NCBI GenBank assembly: GCA_030762175.1
Contig: JAUJEO010000019.1
Coordinates: 1,308,001 to 1,372,000, forward strand
Origin: Metallyticus violacea
Lineage: Eukaryota; Arthropoda; Insecta; Mantodea; Metallyticidae
Reading direction: 5' to 3'
DNA: 64,000 nucleotides
In this document: one piece after another, positions 46,801-51,498 of the stretch
How positions within the stretch are numbered: the first letter of the stretch is position 1
Layout: each line of letters begins with the position of its first letter
Position numbers and translations under genes: made by a program
The notes under the pieces: generated by a model
What the model was told of the DNA's origin: nothing
Database searches by the model: none
Seen by the model: the letters and a program-made list of their open reading frames with translations, nothing else

Positions 46801-49435
46801 ATGTTTGCTGCACTAAGATTTACTTCACAGTGAGCAGTACTTATGTGCTGAGATTTCTTTTGCAAAATTTTATCAAGGGATAATACCAGGGGCATTCTAA
46901 AAGTTCTTGGCTTGATCAACAAAGTATTAAGAGATTTCTCCCCCTCCAACTTTTTAATATCTCTGTGAAATAAGATTTGCCTAATTGTGAAAAATAAATT
47001 TCTGTGTCAGCTTCAACCTCATTATGATGTGAATCTTTGCTCGCACATATGTTTCTTCAGGTTTGGAAACAAAATGTAACTGCTGGGAGCCAAGAATATG
47101 GCAGATGTGAAAGCACTTGGAAGCAAAGGTCATGCAGTTTTTACAGCATCAATTCCAAACATGAGTGAAAGTATATTATCATGATGTAAAGGAATTTTTT
47201 TTTTTGCAAGATGTGAATATTTAGCCAGAATAACATCCTTCTAATCCAGTAGTAAAGTTTAATACTCCGCGGTGATGGTTCTGCCCTTCTGGAGCTAGTC
47301 TAAAAGCACCAAGACATGAGAATCCCAGAAAACCATAGCCATGACTTTTATTGCAGATGAAACCATTTTTGCTTTTTTTTCTTGTACTTTCACTTGTTGC
47401 CACCCACTGTTTGGACTATTCCTTCGTCTCTGTTGTGAAATGATGAGGCCACGTTTCATCTACTGTTATGAAATGTCAGAGAAACTCCCTGGAATTGCAT
47501 TTAAATAAGTCTGAACATACTTGCAAAATGTTCATTCGAATGTGTTTTTGGTCCATTGTTAACAAATGCGGCACCCATCCAGCAGGAAGCTTTCTCATAC
47601 CCAATACTTTGTGTAAAATGTGGTGAACATTTGCGAACCTTGAGTAAGGCATTGTGAATTTTTGTCACAATTTCATCAGTTGTAACAGTTTAGTGACACC
47701 CTGAGCGCTCATCATCTTGAATTGATGTAAGACTATGCTTAGTTCACCAGCCCACTTTTTAACCATTGAAAACAAAGGGGGAGAATCCTTTAATGTGGAA
47801 TATAACTCCTTTTGTATTTCTGTTTGGAGTTAAGCCCTTCAAAATGAAATACTTTATAACAGCATATTTCACTTTAATCCATTTTGTAGAAAATGTCAAC
47901 ATTATTTTGTTTACAAGATCATCACAAACAAGTGACTGCACTTAGGCATCTGAAACTTCATAGTGTGCATCTAAAGGATATTAATTAAATGTCATAGTAA
48001 TTTGGCCATCTTCCTGATATATCTGAGTCAGGTTGAGAACATCCCTTGTATTGTACTGTATGTTCAAGTGACCTGATAGATGCAACCAATATTCAGCAGA
48101 AAAATATAGCAGATCAGGATCAACATATCCATCATGCGTAGACTACAGAAGCCGGTTACGTTCCAATTTTGAACTAGTGCCACTTTATATGGCCTTAATT
48201 TTAGTTTCCGAACAGTTTCTTGGCAGGTGAAACTGAAATGCCAAGTGAGGCAGTGATTTACATGGACTTCTTTCCATGACAGCCTCTCTCCTTTTTTTTT
48301 TTCCCCTGGTTAGAACTGATGGTTATCTGTGTGTGTGTGTGTTTTTTTTTTTTCCCCCTAACATAGACCCATTGTGTTTACATCTAACAACCTACAAATG
48401 GTGTATTTGTTAGGAACAATGACATTAGAAAATGTCTTATAAATTAAAGCTGACAAGTCAACATGTGATTCCATATGAGCAAAACCGAACCCAATAAACA
48501 CACACTCTTCTTTATATCCCATGATCTACACACAGTAAACACAATGAACAGACAGCTTCATATAACATCCCTTCTGTATACCATACCAAACAACATTAAA
48601 GACTGAACTGCAAATGCTATTACCCTCTCTAGACATGTGAGCTAGTTTATCATAGAACAAGTTCATTCAACCAAAATTTGAGTTGGGCCGGGAGCTGCCA
48701 TATAAACCATTCAAGATAAACCCAGTATTACCCAATACTTTTGTTTTTAATCCCTTTTTTCAGTTACTTCTAGTCATATACATTATGTAATATTATTTCC
48801 ATTGCTCTTTCAGGTACCAATGAGGACATTAAATAAATAGAACAAAATTTTTAAATGTATAACATTTGCATTACAGTAAGTACAGTCCCTTAAACTGGGA
48901 TAAAAGGAAGCTAAATCTTTGAGCATCCATTTTATATTTGAAATACAGATTTGTGTATTACTTCTGTGAGTTCATTTTAGAGACATGATAAAAATGTATT
49001 TTAACAAAGGGTTAGGTGGTGATATAGCAGAATCGATAGCTTCTAAGTACCAGAGATCGGAAGTATAGGTAAGTAGTTAATTCTGGTAGGCCTTTTGAAA
49101 GGAGTGATTGACACATATCTTTAATAACCAAATTTAATTTAAATGTGCTTGGTATGCTGAAAATATAGTTAATTTGGTTTGTTAAACATTGAATGTTTGG
49201 GTGCAGGATGTCAGAGATAAATATGAGAAGATATGTGAGGAATCTTACACCAATGCTCGCAGAGAGACTCACATAAAATATAAGGATTGGCTTGACTCGC
49301 CTTGGTCTGGTTTCTTTGAGGGCAAAGATCCACTTAAGGTATCTCCCACTGGAGTCAAGGAAGATACATTGGTACACATAGGCAAACGAATGTCATCACC
49401 ACCACCTAATGCTGCAGAGTTTGTCATTCACAAAG
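793..49435 (+). CDS. OGDH: 2-oxoglutarate dehydrogenase E1 (OGDH), internal exons of a gene extending past both window ends
   Basis: This gene encodes the thiamine-diphosphate E1 subunit of the mitochondrial 2-oxoglutarate dehydrogenase complex, which decarboxylates 2-oxoglutarate in the TCA cycle and passes the succinyl group to E2 lipoamide. Recognisable family blocks follow one another across the exons: [56 protein letters not shown] through VVNNQIGF (the Mg/TPP GD...NN pattern), [25 protein letters not shown] and [10 protein letters not shown]. The spliced path without the cassette exon, using exon 21904-22006, is 1678 nt (about 559 codons) with no stop, and every splice phase agrees. Compared with the roughly 1,020-residue human protein this is about residues 85-645. 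The start, mitochondrial presequence and C-terminal third lie outside. Residues resemble insect OGDH. Introns range from 79 bp to over 12 kb and carry many transposons. Confidence 0.95.
2275..2375 (-). mobile_element. Degenerate tRNA-like SINE head
   Basis: On the minus strand a GTAGCTCAATTTATTTCAG stretch resembles a tRNA A box. It is followed about 35 bp later by CGCAATTCATATCCC, resembling a B box. No body or target duplication was recognised. Confidence 0.35.
2530..2990. repeat. GC-rich island of unknown origin
   Basis: About 450 bp is much richer in GC and CpG (for example CCGACGCGCCATTCGGC and GATTCCGGCGCACCGGCCC) than the AT-rich intron around it. A minus-strand open stretch at 2713-2967 has no recognised domain. 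A TE fragment such as a retroelement UTR, or an inserted foreign segment, is possible. No gene function is claimed. Confidence 0.5.
3379..3491. repeat. (CT)n-(CA)n compound microsatellite
   Basis: A perfect CT run of about 50 bp is followed by a CA/CCCACA run and a short C/G run, directly against the 5' end of the LINE copy. Confidence 0.95.
3502..4244 (+). pseudogene. LINE endonuclease C-terminal part and linker
   Basis: From about 3502 an open frame reads [19 protein letters not shown], then [13 protein letters not shown] and [10 protein letters not shown]. The SNIDLTL and SDHR motifs are the last catalytic blocks of apurinic-type endonucleases. The rest of the domain is missing at the 5' end. 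A basic linker follows up to the stop at 4244; the true frame continues in another phase with [14 protein letters not shown]. Confidence 0.85.
4245..5530 (+). pseudogene. LINE reverse transcriptase, frameshifted, catalytic Asp replaced
   Basis: RT blocks are clear: [41 protein letters not shown], then after a frameshift near 4755 [30 protein letters not shown] and YFANDVVLI. The first Asp of the family's F/Y-A-D-D catalytic motif is Asn here (codon AAC at 5127-5129), so even a frame-repaired copy would be expected to be inactive. A further frameshift near 5510 precedes CGAPVW. Confidence 0.9.
5531..6718 (+). pseudogene. LINE C-terminus: RT thumb region, RNase H domain and Cys/His knuckle
   Basis: This is one uninterrupted frame. 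The thumb-like part ([20 protein letters not shown]) leads into RNase H with [42 protein letters not shown] and [20 protein letters not shown]. These carry the expected DEDD-type positions, with the first Asp of the usual TDGS replaced by Gly (TGGS). A C.C...H....C knuckle ([17 protein letters not shown]) is typical of the C-terminus of such LINEs. The stop is at 6713-6715. Confidence 0.9.
6944..6968. repeat. (CA)n microsatellite at the LINE 3' end
   Basis: The repeat begins directly after the LINE A run. It matches the CA repeat at the other end of the element. Confidence 0.95.
7772..7850 (+). mobile_element. Degenerate tRNA-like SINE head
   Basis: GTGGCATAATACATAATGTG resembles an A box and CACAGGTTTGAGTCTC is a good B box about 50 bp later. 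No body was identified. Confidence 0.4.
9744..10129. mobile_element. Possible hAT-type non-autonomous element (MITE)
   Basis: The right end read inward is CAGTGGTGTCCAACG and the left end is CAATGATTCTGAGAG, sharing the hAT-like pattern CA-TG-T. The flanking 8-mers CTCTACAA (9736-9743) and CTCTACAG (10130-10137) match at 7 of 8 positions, the target-duplication length of hAT elements. The interior is AT-rich and non-coding. Confidence 0.35.
10400..10452 (-). mobile_element. 3'-tail fragment of SINE family S1
   Basis: GTGTTTAACGCCCATTTTTA followed by CTACCGAGGCACCACAGGC closely matches the 3' tail of the S1 copy at 13848-14126. The tRNA head is absent. Confidence 0.65.
11150..11960 (-). pseudogene. 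IS630/Tc1-mariner-type transposase relic, N-terminal two thirds
   Basis: Minus-strand translation in shifting frames gives family blocks: [19 protein letters not shown], then [33 protein letters not shown] and [12 protein letters not shown]. In active insect relatives these read [29 protein letters not shown] and Q.NRYWSAENP. Several stops and frameshifts make it non-functional. It is the same kind of transposase as the C-terminal relic at 43965-44430, but a different part of it. Confidence 0.7.
13530..13650 (+). CDS. OGDH: OGDH alternative exon A (121 nt, phase 0 to 1)
   Basis: The acceptor is GATTCAG and the donor is TTG|GTAAGG. It encodes [19 protein letters not shown] and continues with [21 protein letters not shown]. 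It has the same entry and exit phases as exon 21904-22006 and codes for the same protein segment, so inclusion of both in one mRNA would duplicate the RGH..LDPLGI block. Use as a mutually exclusive exon is inferred. Homologous alternative exons are known for vertebrate and fly OGDH genes. Confidence 0.92.
13848..14126 (-). mobile_element. tRNA-derived SINE, family S1, copy 2, with 13-bp target-site duplication
   Basis: It is flanked by identical 13-bp repeats ATGAAACTATAAA at 13835-13847 and 14127-14139. On the minus strand it opens with a tRNA-like head: A box TGGCCGAGGTCGTTAA and B box GGTTCGAATCCC, spaced as in a tRNA with a long variable arm. The body is shared with 1-206 and the tail with 10400-10452. 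It lies 197 bp downstream of OGDH alternative exon A. The intact duplication and promoter boxes suggest a fairly young insertion. Confidence 0.9.
15927..15992 (+). mobile_element. Weak tRNA-like SINE head
   Basis: GTTAGTAGAGCATGCTTACA resembles an A box and CTGGGTGTATTCTC a degenerate B box. No body or duplication was seen. Confidence 0.25.
16517..17390 (-). pseudogene. Unidentified minus-strand coding relic, possibly hAT-like at its 3' end
   Basis: The base composition is less AT-rich than its surroundings, and partial minus-strand frames are interrupted by many stops. The best preserved part (16517-16699) ends [20 protein letters not shown]. The NVD.SFS.F pattern is reminiscent of the C-terminal dimerisation region of some insect hAT transposases, but the match is short. 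Upstream pieces such as [20 protein letters not shown] were not recognised. Confidence 0.35.
17474..17600. repeat. Two-unit tandem duplication, about 62 bp per unit
   Basis: GTTTGTAAC..GTATATTGGCAGCAGTAAAAGC..ACATAGATAGAGATTAAATA occurs twice in direct order with few differences. Confidence 0.85.
18318..18710 (+). mobile_element. tRNA-derived SINE, family S2
   Basis: The head has A box TTGGTCTAGTGGTTAGC and B box CGGGTTCGATTTC, spaced as in a tRNA and close to tRNA-Glu/Asp-like promoters. About 300 bp of non-tRNA body follows, with a GGA-repeat-rich end. A free-standing tRNA gene is excluded because the acceptor and anticodon stems do not pair properly. Confidence 0.75.
21440..21477 (+). repeat. 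A homopolymer run
   Basis: There are about 38 consecutive A. It could be a retroposon tail, but no element body was recognised in front of it. Confidence 0.9.
21904..22006 (+). CDS. OGDH: OGDH alternative exon B (103 nt, phase 0 to 1)
   Basis: The acceptor is TTTGGTAG and the donor is TTTTG|GTAAGA. It encodes [20 protein letters not shown] and then [14 protein letters not shown]. The acidic ADLDD stretch sits where the human LS1 isoform carries the DADLDS motif associated with Ca2+ sensitivity (from memory). Exon A has the less acidic ADLHG at that place. This exon alone is enough to link 793-1005 to 31766-32021. Confidence 0.94.
22356..22405. repeat. 26-bp direct repeat, two copies
   Basis: CTTGAGATTGTTTTTTGTTT followed by ACT is repeated immediately in tandem. 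Confidence 0.9.
22915..23465 (-). pseudogene. 3' end of a degenerate LINE
   Basis: On the minus strand the 23034-23285 frame ends with [20 protein letters not shown] followed by CKETKSL. The C..C...H....C knuckle is typical of LINE ORF2 C-termini. Upstream (toward 23465) pieces such as [17 protein letters not shown] and downstream basic stretches continue the same C-terminal region in broken frames. The RT is not preserved here. Confidence 0.65.
24990..25360 (-). pseudogene. mariner/IS630-type transposase relic
   Basis: The minus-strand frame 25090-25356 contains [18 protein letters not shown], matching the family's catalytic block (LHHDNA..HTA), but with Asp replaced by Asn. The upstream [15 protein letters not shown] and a downstream EFSSNGE (compare RFSS.EE) are in the expected order. 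It is short and degenerate. Confidence 0.55.
26742..26801 (+). CDS. OGDH: OGDH candidate 60-nt cassette exon (20 codons, phase 1 to 1)
   Basis: A short open stretch lies between a TGATTTAG acceptor and a GAAA|GTACGT donor. Its length is exactly 60 nt, so the frame is preserved between exon A or B and exon 31766-32021. When included, the split codon becomes Gly, followed by [19 protein letters not shown] and then a KETDMDR junction in place of EETDMDR. The insert is basic and polar and falls just after the Ca-motif segment. The intact frame, length and good splice sites support it; expression cannot be seen from sequence. Confidence 0.72.
26802..31765. other. OGDH intron between the cassette exon and exon 31766
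   Basis: It contains one S3 SINE at 28245-28495. Elsewhere (26802-28240 and 28500-31765) it is AT-rich with no element or gene that I can support. Open stretches such as 29747-30088 are hydrophobic low-complexity translations of T-rich DNA. Confidence 0.8.
28245..28495 (+). mobile_element. tRNA-derived SINE, family S3, copy 1
   Basis: It starts with a B-box-containing stretch (GCAGGTTCAAACCTGGCCAGG) and has a body AACCTCAAGCCTGAAAG, CTCTGAGCAAAATTTGTCAG and GATGACCTGAGATGTTA, ending in an A run. The same body occurs at 50590-50870 and, inverted, at 38370-38650. Confidence 0.8.
31766..32021 (+). CDS. OGDH: OGDH exon (256 nt, phase 1 to 2)
   Basis: The acceptor is TTTGTGTAG and the donor is ACAGG|GTATTG. 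It encodes [18 protein letters not shown], then [20 protein letters not shown] and [17 protein letters not shown], ending [11 protein letters not shown]. These blocks are diagnostic of OGDH E1 and are close to the insect sequence. Confidence 0.96.
32486..32930. repeat. Diverged tandem duplication, offset about 231 bp
   Basis: Blocks GGTAAAATCAACCT.TGGATA, CTGCATCACATAATTTTT and AGCAGGAATATCAGCTG occur in the same order in both halves. Confidence 0.85.
33966..34515. repeat. Diverged tandem duplication, offset 266 bp, each with a purine-rich microsatellite
   Basis: Both units share GAAAGGAAGTAAAGA, CTTTATATGCACCCTAAAAT, ATCACCATATGATTTGACCA and CAGTCACTAGTGATAACAGA. The first has a GA/GGGG run and the second an A/GAAA run at the same place. 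The unit ends abut the PLE-tail foldback. Confidence 0.9.
34516..34671. repeat. Foldback (inverted repeat) built from PLE family A 3'-terminal sequence
   Basis: Arms of about 55 bp (34516-34570 and 34616-34671) are nearly perfect reverse complements around a 45-bp loop. Each arm carries AAGTAAGTGGAGC..AAG and TTAGTTCGACTCAATC..ACAAT. This matches the terminal part of PLE family A beyond its hammerhead (AAGTAAGTGAAGC..AAG and GTAGTTCGACT at 44722-44765). It contains no ORF and no ribozyme motif. Confidence 0.75.
36526..36760 (+). CDS. OGDH: OGDH exon with the MPHRGRLN motif (235 nt, phase 2 to 0)
   Basis: The acceptor is TTATAG and the donor is GATGAT|GTAAGT. It encodes [19 protein letters not shown], then [36 protein letters not shown] and [16 protein letters not shown]. 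The histidine of HRGRLN is part of the thiamine diphosphate site in this enzyme family (equivalent to E. coli SucA His260, from memory). Confidence 0.97.
36832..36915 (+). mobile_element. tRNA-like SINE head
   Basis: GTTGGCCAAGTGGTTAGAT is a good A box; GCCAGGTTTCACTGCC is a decayed B box. The sequence between is close to a tRNA-type spacing. No body was identified. Confidence 0.45.
37010..37850 (-). pseudogene. Old degenerate PLE relic, family A-like (RT 3' part to GIY-YIG)
   Basis: It aligns colinearly with the family A copy at 44770-45660. Matching blocks include GATGAACTTGAAGTGTATAT, TCAAAAAATGAGGTACCACA, TTTACTGCTGTTTTTTCTAT and GGCTTTTATGTATTTATGTG. All frames are broken. A (TTA)n microsatellite at 37769-37806 interrupts it. 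The hammerhead region is not preserved, although a CTTACTTATTTCATAG segment of the 3' tail remains near 37030. Confidence 0.8.
37769..37806. repeat. (TTA)n microsatellite inside the PLE relic
   Basis: There are about 12 perfect TTA/ATT units. Confidence 0.95.
38370..38650 (-). mobile_element. tRNA-derived SINE, family S3, copy 2
   Basis: On the minus strand CTTGTGGTCTAGCATACC and GCCTTGAACCCGGCCAGAG form the head. Body blocks (TTCCTTCAGAAGAGAAGTAA, CTCAAGCCTGAATGAAGAGG and CTTCTGAACAAAATGTATC) match the copies at 28245 and 50590. Confidence 0.75.
38762..38802 (-). ncRNA. Hammerhead-ribozyme-like motif, PLE family A (left arm)
   Basis: On the minus strand the order is CTGAAGA, T, GGGAAC, loop AAAAT, GTTCTC, GAA, ACCGGT, T. 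Helix II pairs GGGAAC with GTTCTC (one G-U). ACCGGT is self-complementary, as in short-helix-III hammerheads that act as dimers. Position 17 is U rather than C. CCAU after the cleavage position pairs with AUGG before CUGAAGA. Confidence 0.7.
39398..39440 (+). ncRNA. Hammerhead-ribozyme-like motif, PLE family A (right arm)
   Basis: This is the mirror of the left-arm motif: CTGAAGA, T, GGGAAC, loop, ATTCTC, GAA, ACCGGT, T, CCAT. One helix II base differs (ATTCTC instead of GTTCTC), which weakens the closing pair at the loop. Confidence 0.65.
40472..40760. repeat. Diverged tandem duplication, offset about 147 bp
   Basis: GAATTTGTGAT..TAGATTG, TATAGATC.CATTTTTAAT and AAAATTGGCCATCTGTGAAT occur in both units. 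Confidence 0.85.
41093..41272 (+). CDS. OGDH: OGDH exon (180 nt, 60 codons, phase 0)
   Basis: The acceptor is TTCTTTTAG and the donor is AAAAAG|GTATGA. It encodes [20 protein letters not shown], then [19 protein letters not shown] and [18 protein letters not shown]. The NPSHLEA block belongs to the active-site region of E1. Confidence 0.97.
41352..41532 (+). CDS. OGDH: OGDH exon with the TPP/Mg binding pattern (181 nt, phase 0 to 1)
   Basis: The acceptor is TTTCCAG and the donor is ACAG|GTGGGT; the intron before it is only 79 bp. It encodes [20 protein letters not shown], then [20 protein letters not shown] and [16 protein letters not shown]. The GD of HGDAAF and the NN of VVNNQ, about 31 residues apart, form the thiamine diphosphate/Mg signature. 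Confidence 0.97.
41745..41872 (+). CDS. OGDH: OGDH exon (128 nt, phase 1 to 0)
   Basis: The acceptor is TCTTTAAG and the donor is GATATT|GTAAGT. The split codon with the previous exon gives Asp. It encodes [19 protein letters not shown], then [20 protein letters not shown] and IDI, conserved in E1 enzymes. Confidence 0.97.
41962..42114 (+). CDS. OGDH: OGDH exon (153 nt, 51 codons, phase 0)
   Basis: The acceptor is TACCATAG and the donor is GTGAAG|GTAAGA. It encodes [20 protein letters not shown] and [19 protein letters not shown], ending AVTPEEVK. The next exon in the protein, beginning [12 protein letters not shown], is 7.1 kb away. Confidence 0.97.
42780..43195 (+). pseudogene. pogo/Tigger-type transposase N-terminal relic (CENP-B-like DNA-binding region)
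   Basis: The 42757-43125 frame has a basic helix-turn-helix-like stretch ([20 protein letters not shown]) and the region then shifts frame. From about 43065, [20 protein letters not shown] followed by [15 protein letters not shown] matches the second CENP-B-type domain (VSGPLLQEKA...L....F.AS.GWL..F). The DDE catalytic part is absent. Confidence 0.6.
43222..43295. repeat. Short dispersed repeat, copy 1
   Basis: GAGTGATTGACACATTTCTTT and GCACTTGGTATGCTGAAAAT also occur at 49097-49168, just before the OGDH exon at 49207. Confidence 0.7.
43965..44430 (-). pseudogene. IS630/Tc1-mariner-type transposase relic, C-terminal half
   Basis: On the minus strand: [19 protein letters not shown] and PIFF, then [16 protein letters not shown] (compare HGYFMQDNATAHT), then a decayed catalytic block ([19 protein letters not shown] for PRSPDLTPCDFFLWG.LKDK), and finally [15 protein letters not shown] at the C-terminus (compare Q.C.....HFQHLL). 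Stops and frameshifts are present. Confidence 0.7.
44722..46790 (-). pseudogene. PLE family A copy: RT plus GIY-YIG, frameshifted
   Basis: Minus-strand ORF pieces in order are 46573-46791 ([20 protein letters not shown], the PLE N-terminal motif), 45957-46490 ([19 protein letters not shown] and [14 protein letters not shown]), 45631-45993 ([15 protein letters not shown] and [10 protein letters not shown]), 45386-45652 ([20 protein letters not shown]) and 44804-45151 ([20 protein letters not shown] and [13 protein letters not shown]). The RT active-site YVDD is YVND: the Asp codon is AAT, read on the minus strand at 45757-45759. At least four frameshifts or stops are present. The element is 5'-truncated at a pair of small hairpins. 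It inserts into OGDH intronic DNA near a mariner relic. Confidence 0.9.
44770..44815 (-). ncRNA. Hammerhead-ribozyme-like motif, PLE family A (copy at 44.7 kb)
   Basis: On the minus strand: CTGATGA, T, GAGAAC, loop AACCT, GTTCTC, GAA, ACCGGT, C. All core bases agree with the hammerhead consensus except for one extra U between A9 and helix II. Helix II has six Watson-Crick pairs and helix III is the palindrome ACCGGT. The CTGATGA overlaps the ORF stop (AAC TGA). Confidence 0.78.
46751..46811. repeat. Two adjacent small hairpins at the PLE family A 5' junction
   Basis: TCTGGTTGTATGT joined to ACATACAACCAGA is a perfect 26-bp palindrome (46751-46776). GCAGCAAACATAC-TGATT-GTATGTTTGCTGC is a perfect 13-bp-arm hairpin (46781-46811). 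They mark the truncated 5' end of the element. Confidence 0.85.
46888..47960 (-). pseudogene. mariner-type transposase relic
   Basis: Minus-strand blocks in order: [19 protein letters not shown] at the N-terminus, [36 protein letters not shown] (carrying the first catalytic Asp), [35 protein letters not shown], and [16 protein letters not shown] near the C-terminus. These are diagnostic of mariner. Frames shift repeatedly. One end (AGGGGCATTCTAAAAGTTCT, from 46888) looks like a mariner terminal repeat; the opposite terminal repeat was not found. Confidence 0.85.
49097..49168. repeat. Short dispersed repeat, copy 2, next to an OGDH splice acceptor
   Basis: GAGTGATTGACACATATCTTT and GTGCTTGGTATGCTGAAAAT match the repeat at 43222-43295. 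It ends about 40 bp before the exon at 49207. Confidence 0.7.
49207..49435 (+). CDS. OGDH: OGDH exon, last one found in the window (229 nt, phase 0 to 1)
   Basis: The acceptor is TTGGGTGCAG and the donor is CACAAAG|GTCAGT. It encodes [20 protein letters not shown], then [18 protein letters not shown] and [19 protein letters not shown], ending VIHKG. The following family block, expected to begin near LLR and to include SGQDVERGTFSHRH, was not found downstream, so the next intron exceeds 14.5 kb. Confidence 0.96.
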
Positions 49436-50193
49436 GTCAGTAGTATATGCCTAATTATTTGAAAGTAATTTAATGTACTTTGTTATTAATTTACTCCTTT
49501 GCTAGTAAAATTCACTTTCTGTAAACTGAATTGATGCTGAATGCTGTTAATTGTTTTAAGTGTGGAAATAAGTCCATATAAATTGCTTATAAGGTTTGAT
49601 CCTTAAATATGTTATCTTTTCTCATCACCCTTACCAATAAACCCTTATCAAGGGTGCCTGGTATCTTTTTGACAGTAGTCCATGCGAGAAATTTTTTTTC
49701 CCTTTCACCTTGATATAGCAAACCCCGAATTAATTTTGTGTCCTTCAGTCTCTGCATGTATTTGAGCTTTATTAAGTATTATTTGTATCCATAAACTTAT
49801 TTGACATGCCATTAAAAAGATTAATTGTTTTAAAAATACCCTTCATATAATGAAACCTACAGTTTTTCAAAGGAATTGAAGAAATATATATATATATATA
49901 TAAGTATTAGAAATCAGCAAGCAGAAATGCATTAAAAATATAGATAAGACAACTTTCATATATGGTCAATTAACAGTAAAATTGCTGTAATTCATAGGAC
50001 ATAGTTTTGCAAAACCTTTATCTCTTCCAGCGATCTTTTAGAATTAAAATTCAACAATTATCATCACAGCTTGCACCTGGAAAAATGAGCATACACATTT
50101 ATCATACCTCAGCCATGTTTGACACTAGGCTGTTAGTGACTTTCAGCCACCTTGGTGTCTATTAAGATAAACTCATTCATATTTCTCTTACTT

Positions 50194-50206
50194 TTTGTTG
50201 TTGTTG

Positions 50207-50256
<50 letters not shown>

Positions 50257-50289
50257 CCACCACCACCACCACCACCACCACCACCACCA
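50194..50289. repeat. (TTG)n-(TTA)n-(CCA)n compound microsatellite
   Basis: There are consecutive runs of TTG, TTA/ATT and CCA trinucleotides. Confidence 0.95.
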
Positions 50290-50587
50290 TGAATTACCAC
50301 AAAAAGCAGCTGTTGCTACCATCCAACTCATCATTGTCTGCTATTAGAATTGATCTTAGGCCATCACCAAGATGATGTCTACTTTGTCCAGCAAAAGAGG
50401 ATATGAAATGTGGCATGTCAAGCTTTGAAGACAAAGTCATCAACTCCTAGGAAGCAAGCAATGATATAACAGCATTGTAAAATTTCTCCAGAAGTATGTA
50501 CACTAATTCTGAGATCCTTCTCTTTTCTCCATGGTGCTATATAACAAGGGCCTTAAGAAAGGATTTTTTTCTAAGAAATGGAGTCAT

Positions 50588-50868
50588 TCCTGGTGGTGTA
50601 GTGGACCATACTTTCCTTCTAAACCCAAGATTGCGGGTTCAGTCCCAGCCAAGATCGATGGATTTTTTTCGGTATAAAAATACTAAGTGTGGCTTCCTTC
50701 AGAAGGGAAGTAAAGTCATAGATTTGCGGCACAAAAAAGAACCTCAAGCCTGAAAAAGGAGGCTTCTGAGCAAAATTTGTTGACCATTTCACACCCTGAA
50801 TTGAATGGGACGTTAATGACCTGAGAGGTTAGAGAACCCGTAAATAAATCAATGAATAAATAAAATAA
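50588..50868 (+). mobile_element. tRNA-derived SINE, family S3, copy 3
   Basis: The head has CTGGTGGTGTAGTGGACC (A box) and GCGGGTTCAGTCCCAGCC (B box). The body includes GAAGGGAAGTAAAGTCAT, AGAACCTCAAGCCTGAAAAA, CTTCTGAGCAAAATTTGTTG and TAATGACCTGAGAGGTTAGA, and the tail is AAATAAAT-type. This is the best-preserved head of the three S3 copies. Confidence 0.85.
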
Positions 50869-51253
50869 AACTAATGGAAACATTCAGTAATAACCCTTAC
50901 AATCAAACAGGTAAAGAAGAAAGAAAAAAAAATATCAAAGTATCAGTACATTATTTTGTTGAATGCTGGTGAAAATTTTATAGGAAAGTTTATTATAAAC
51001 TGAATCTTCTATTACATGCACACAAGAAACCTCTTCAGTAAAAGGCAAGTCTGATTTATGTCTAAGGCAACATGAATGCTACAGGGATAGTTATTCCATT
51101 CTTATGAGAATGGCTACATGGCTACATTATACTAGTTTAGATGTTCAGGGAACATTTAATGCTGCCAAAAATTTTATTTAAACTGAGCAAAGATCTGTAT
51201 AGACTATCTCAAAATAATTTCCAGAGAAGAACAAATTTATGAGAGTGTATTAA

Positions 51254-51266
51254 CACTGGGCAACAA
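51254..51266 (+). repeat. Left terminal inverted repeat of the TIR element, preceded by TAA
   Basis: CACTGGGCAACAA is the exact reverse complement of 56625-56637. Confidence 0.8.
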
Positions 51267-51486
51267 TGAAAATGTTTCGGGCTTAAAAATAGTGAATTTA
51301 CATGTATTTCCATCTCCTGAATTCAAAAATCACCATAAAAATGATAGATTAGCTCTTGTTTTGAAGATAAAGTGACATTTCATTTTTAGAGTGAAGATTT
51401 TAAATTTGGGGGATTTTTTTTGGGAGTTGGCACACCTGTCAAATTACAAAACACAAATGCTCTTCAGCTGTTTGTAAGTCATAAAC

Positions 51487-51498
51487 ATAGATACTGTT
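51487..51498 (+). repeat. Direct repeat flanking the PLE pair, left copy
   Basis: ATAGATACTGTT occurs here and at 55541-55552. It could be the target duplication of the PLE insertion, with about 41 bp of extra sequence on the right. Confidence 0.5.

Larger units (their letters stand above)
42115..49206. other. OGDH intron between exons 41962-42114 and 49207-49435
   Basis: It holds pogo/Tigger, IS630-type, PLE family A and mariner relics and a short dispersed repeat, listed separately. In 42115-42750, 43300-43960, 44435-44720 and 47965-49095 I see only AT-rich intron sequence; 48290-48355 has T and GT runs. Confidence 0.8.
49436..51250. other. OGDH intron (continues beyond the window) before the TIR element
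   Basis: It contains an (AT)n run near 49885-49902, a compound microsatellite and an S3 SINE. The rest is AT-rich with no gene seen. Confidence 0.75.
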
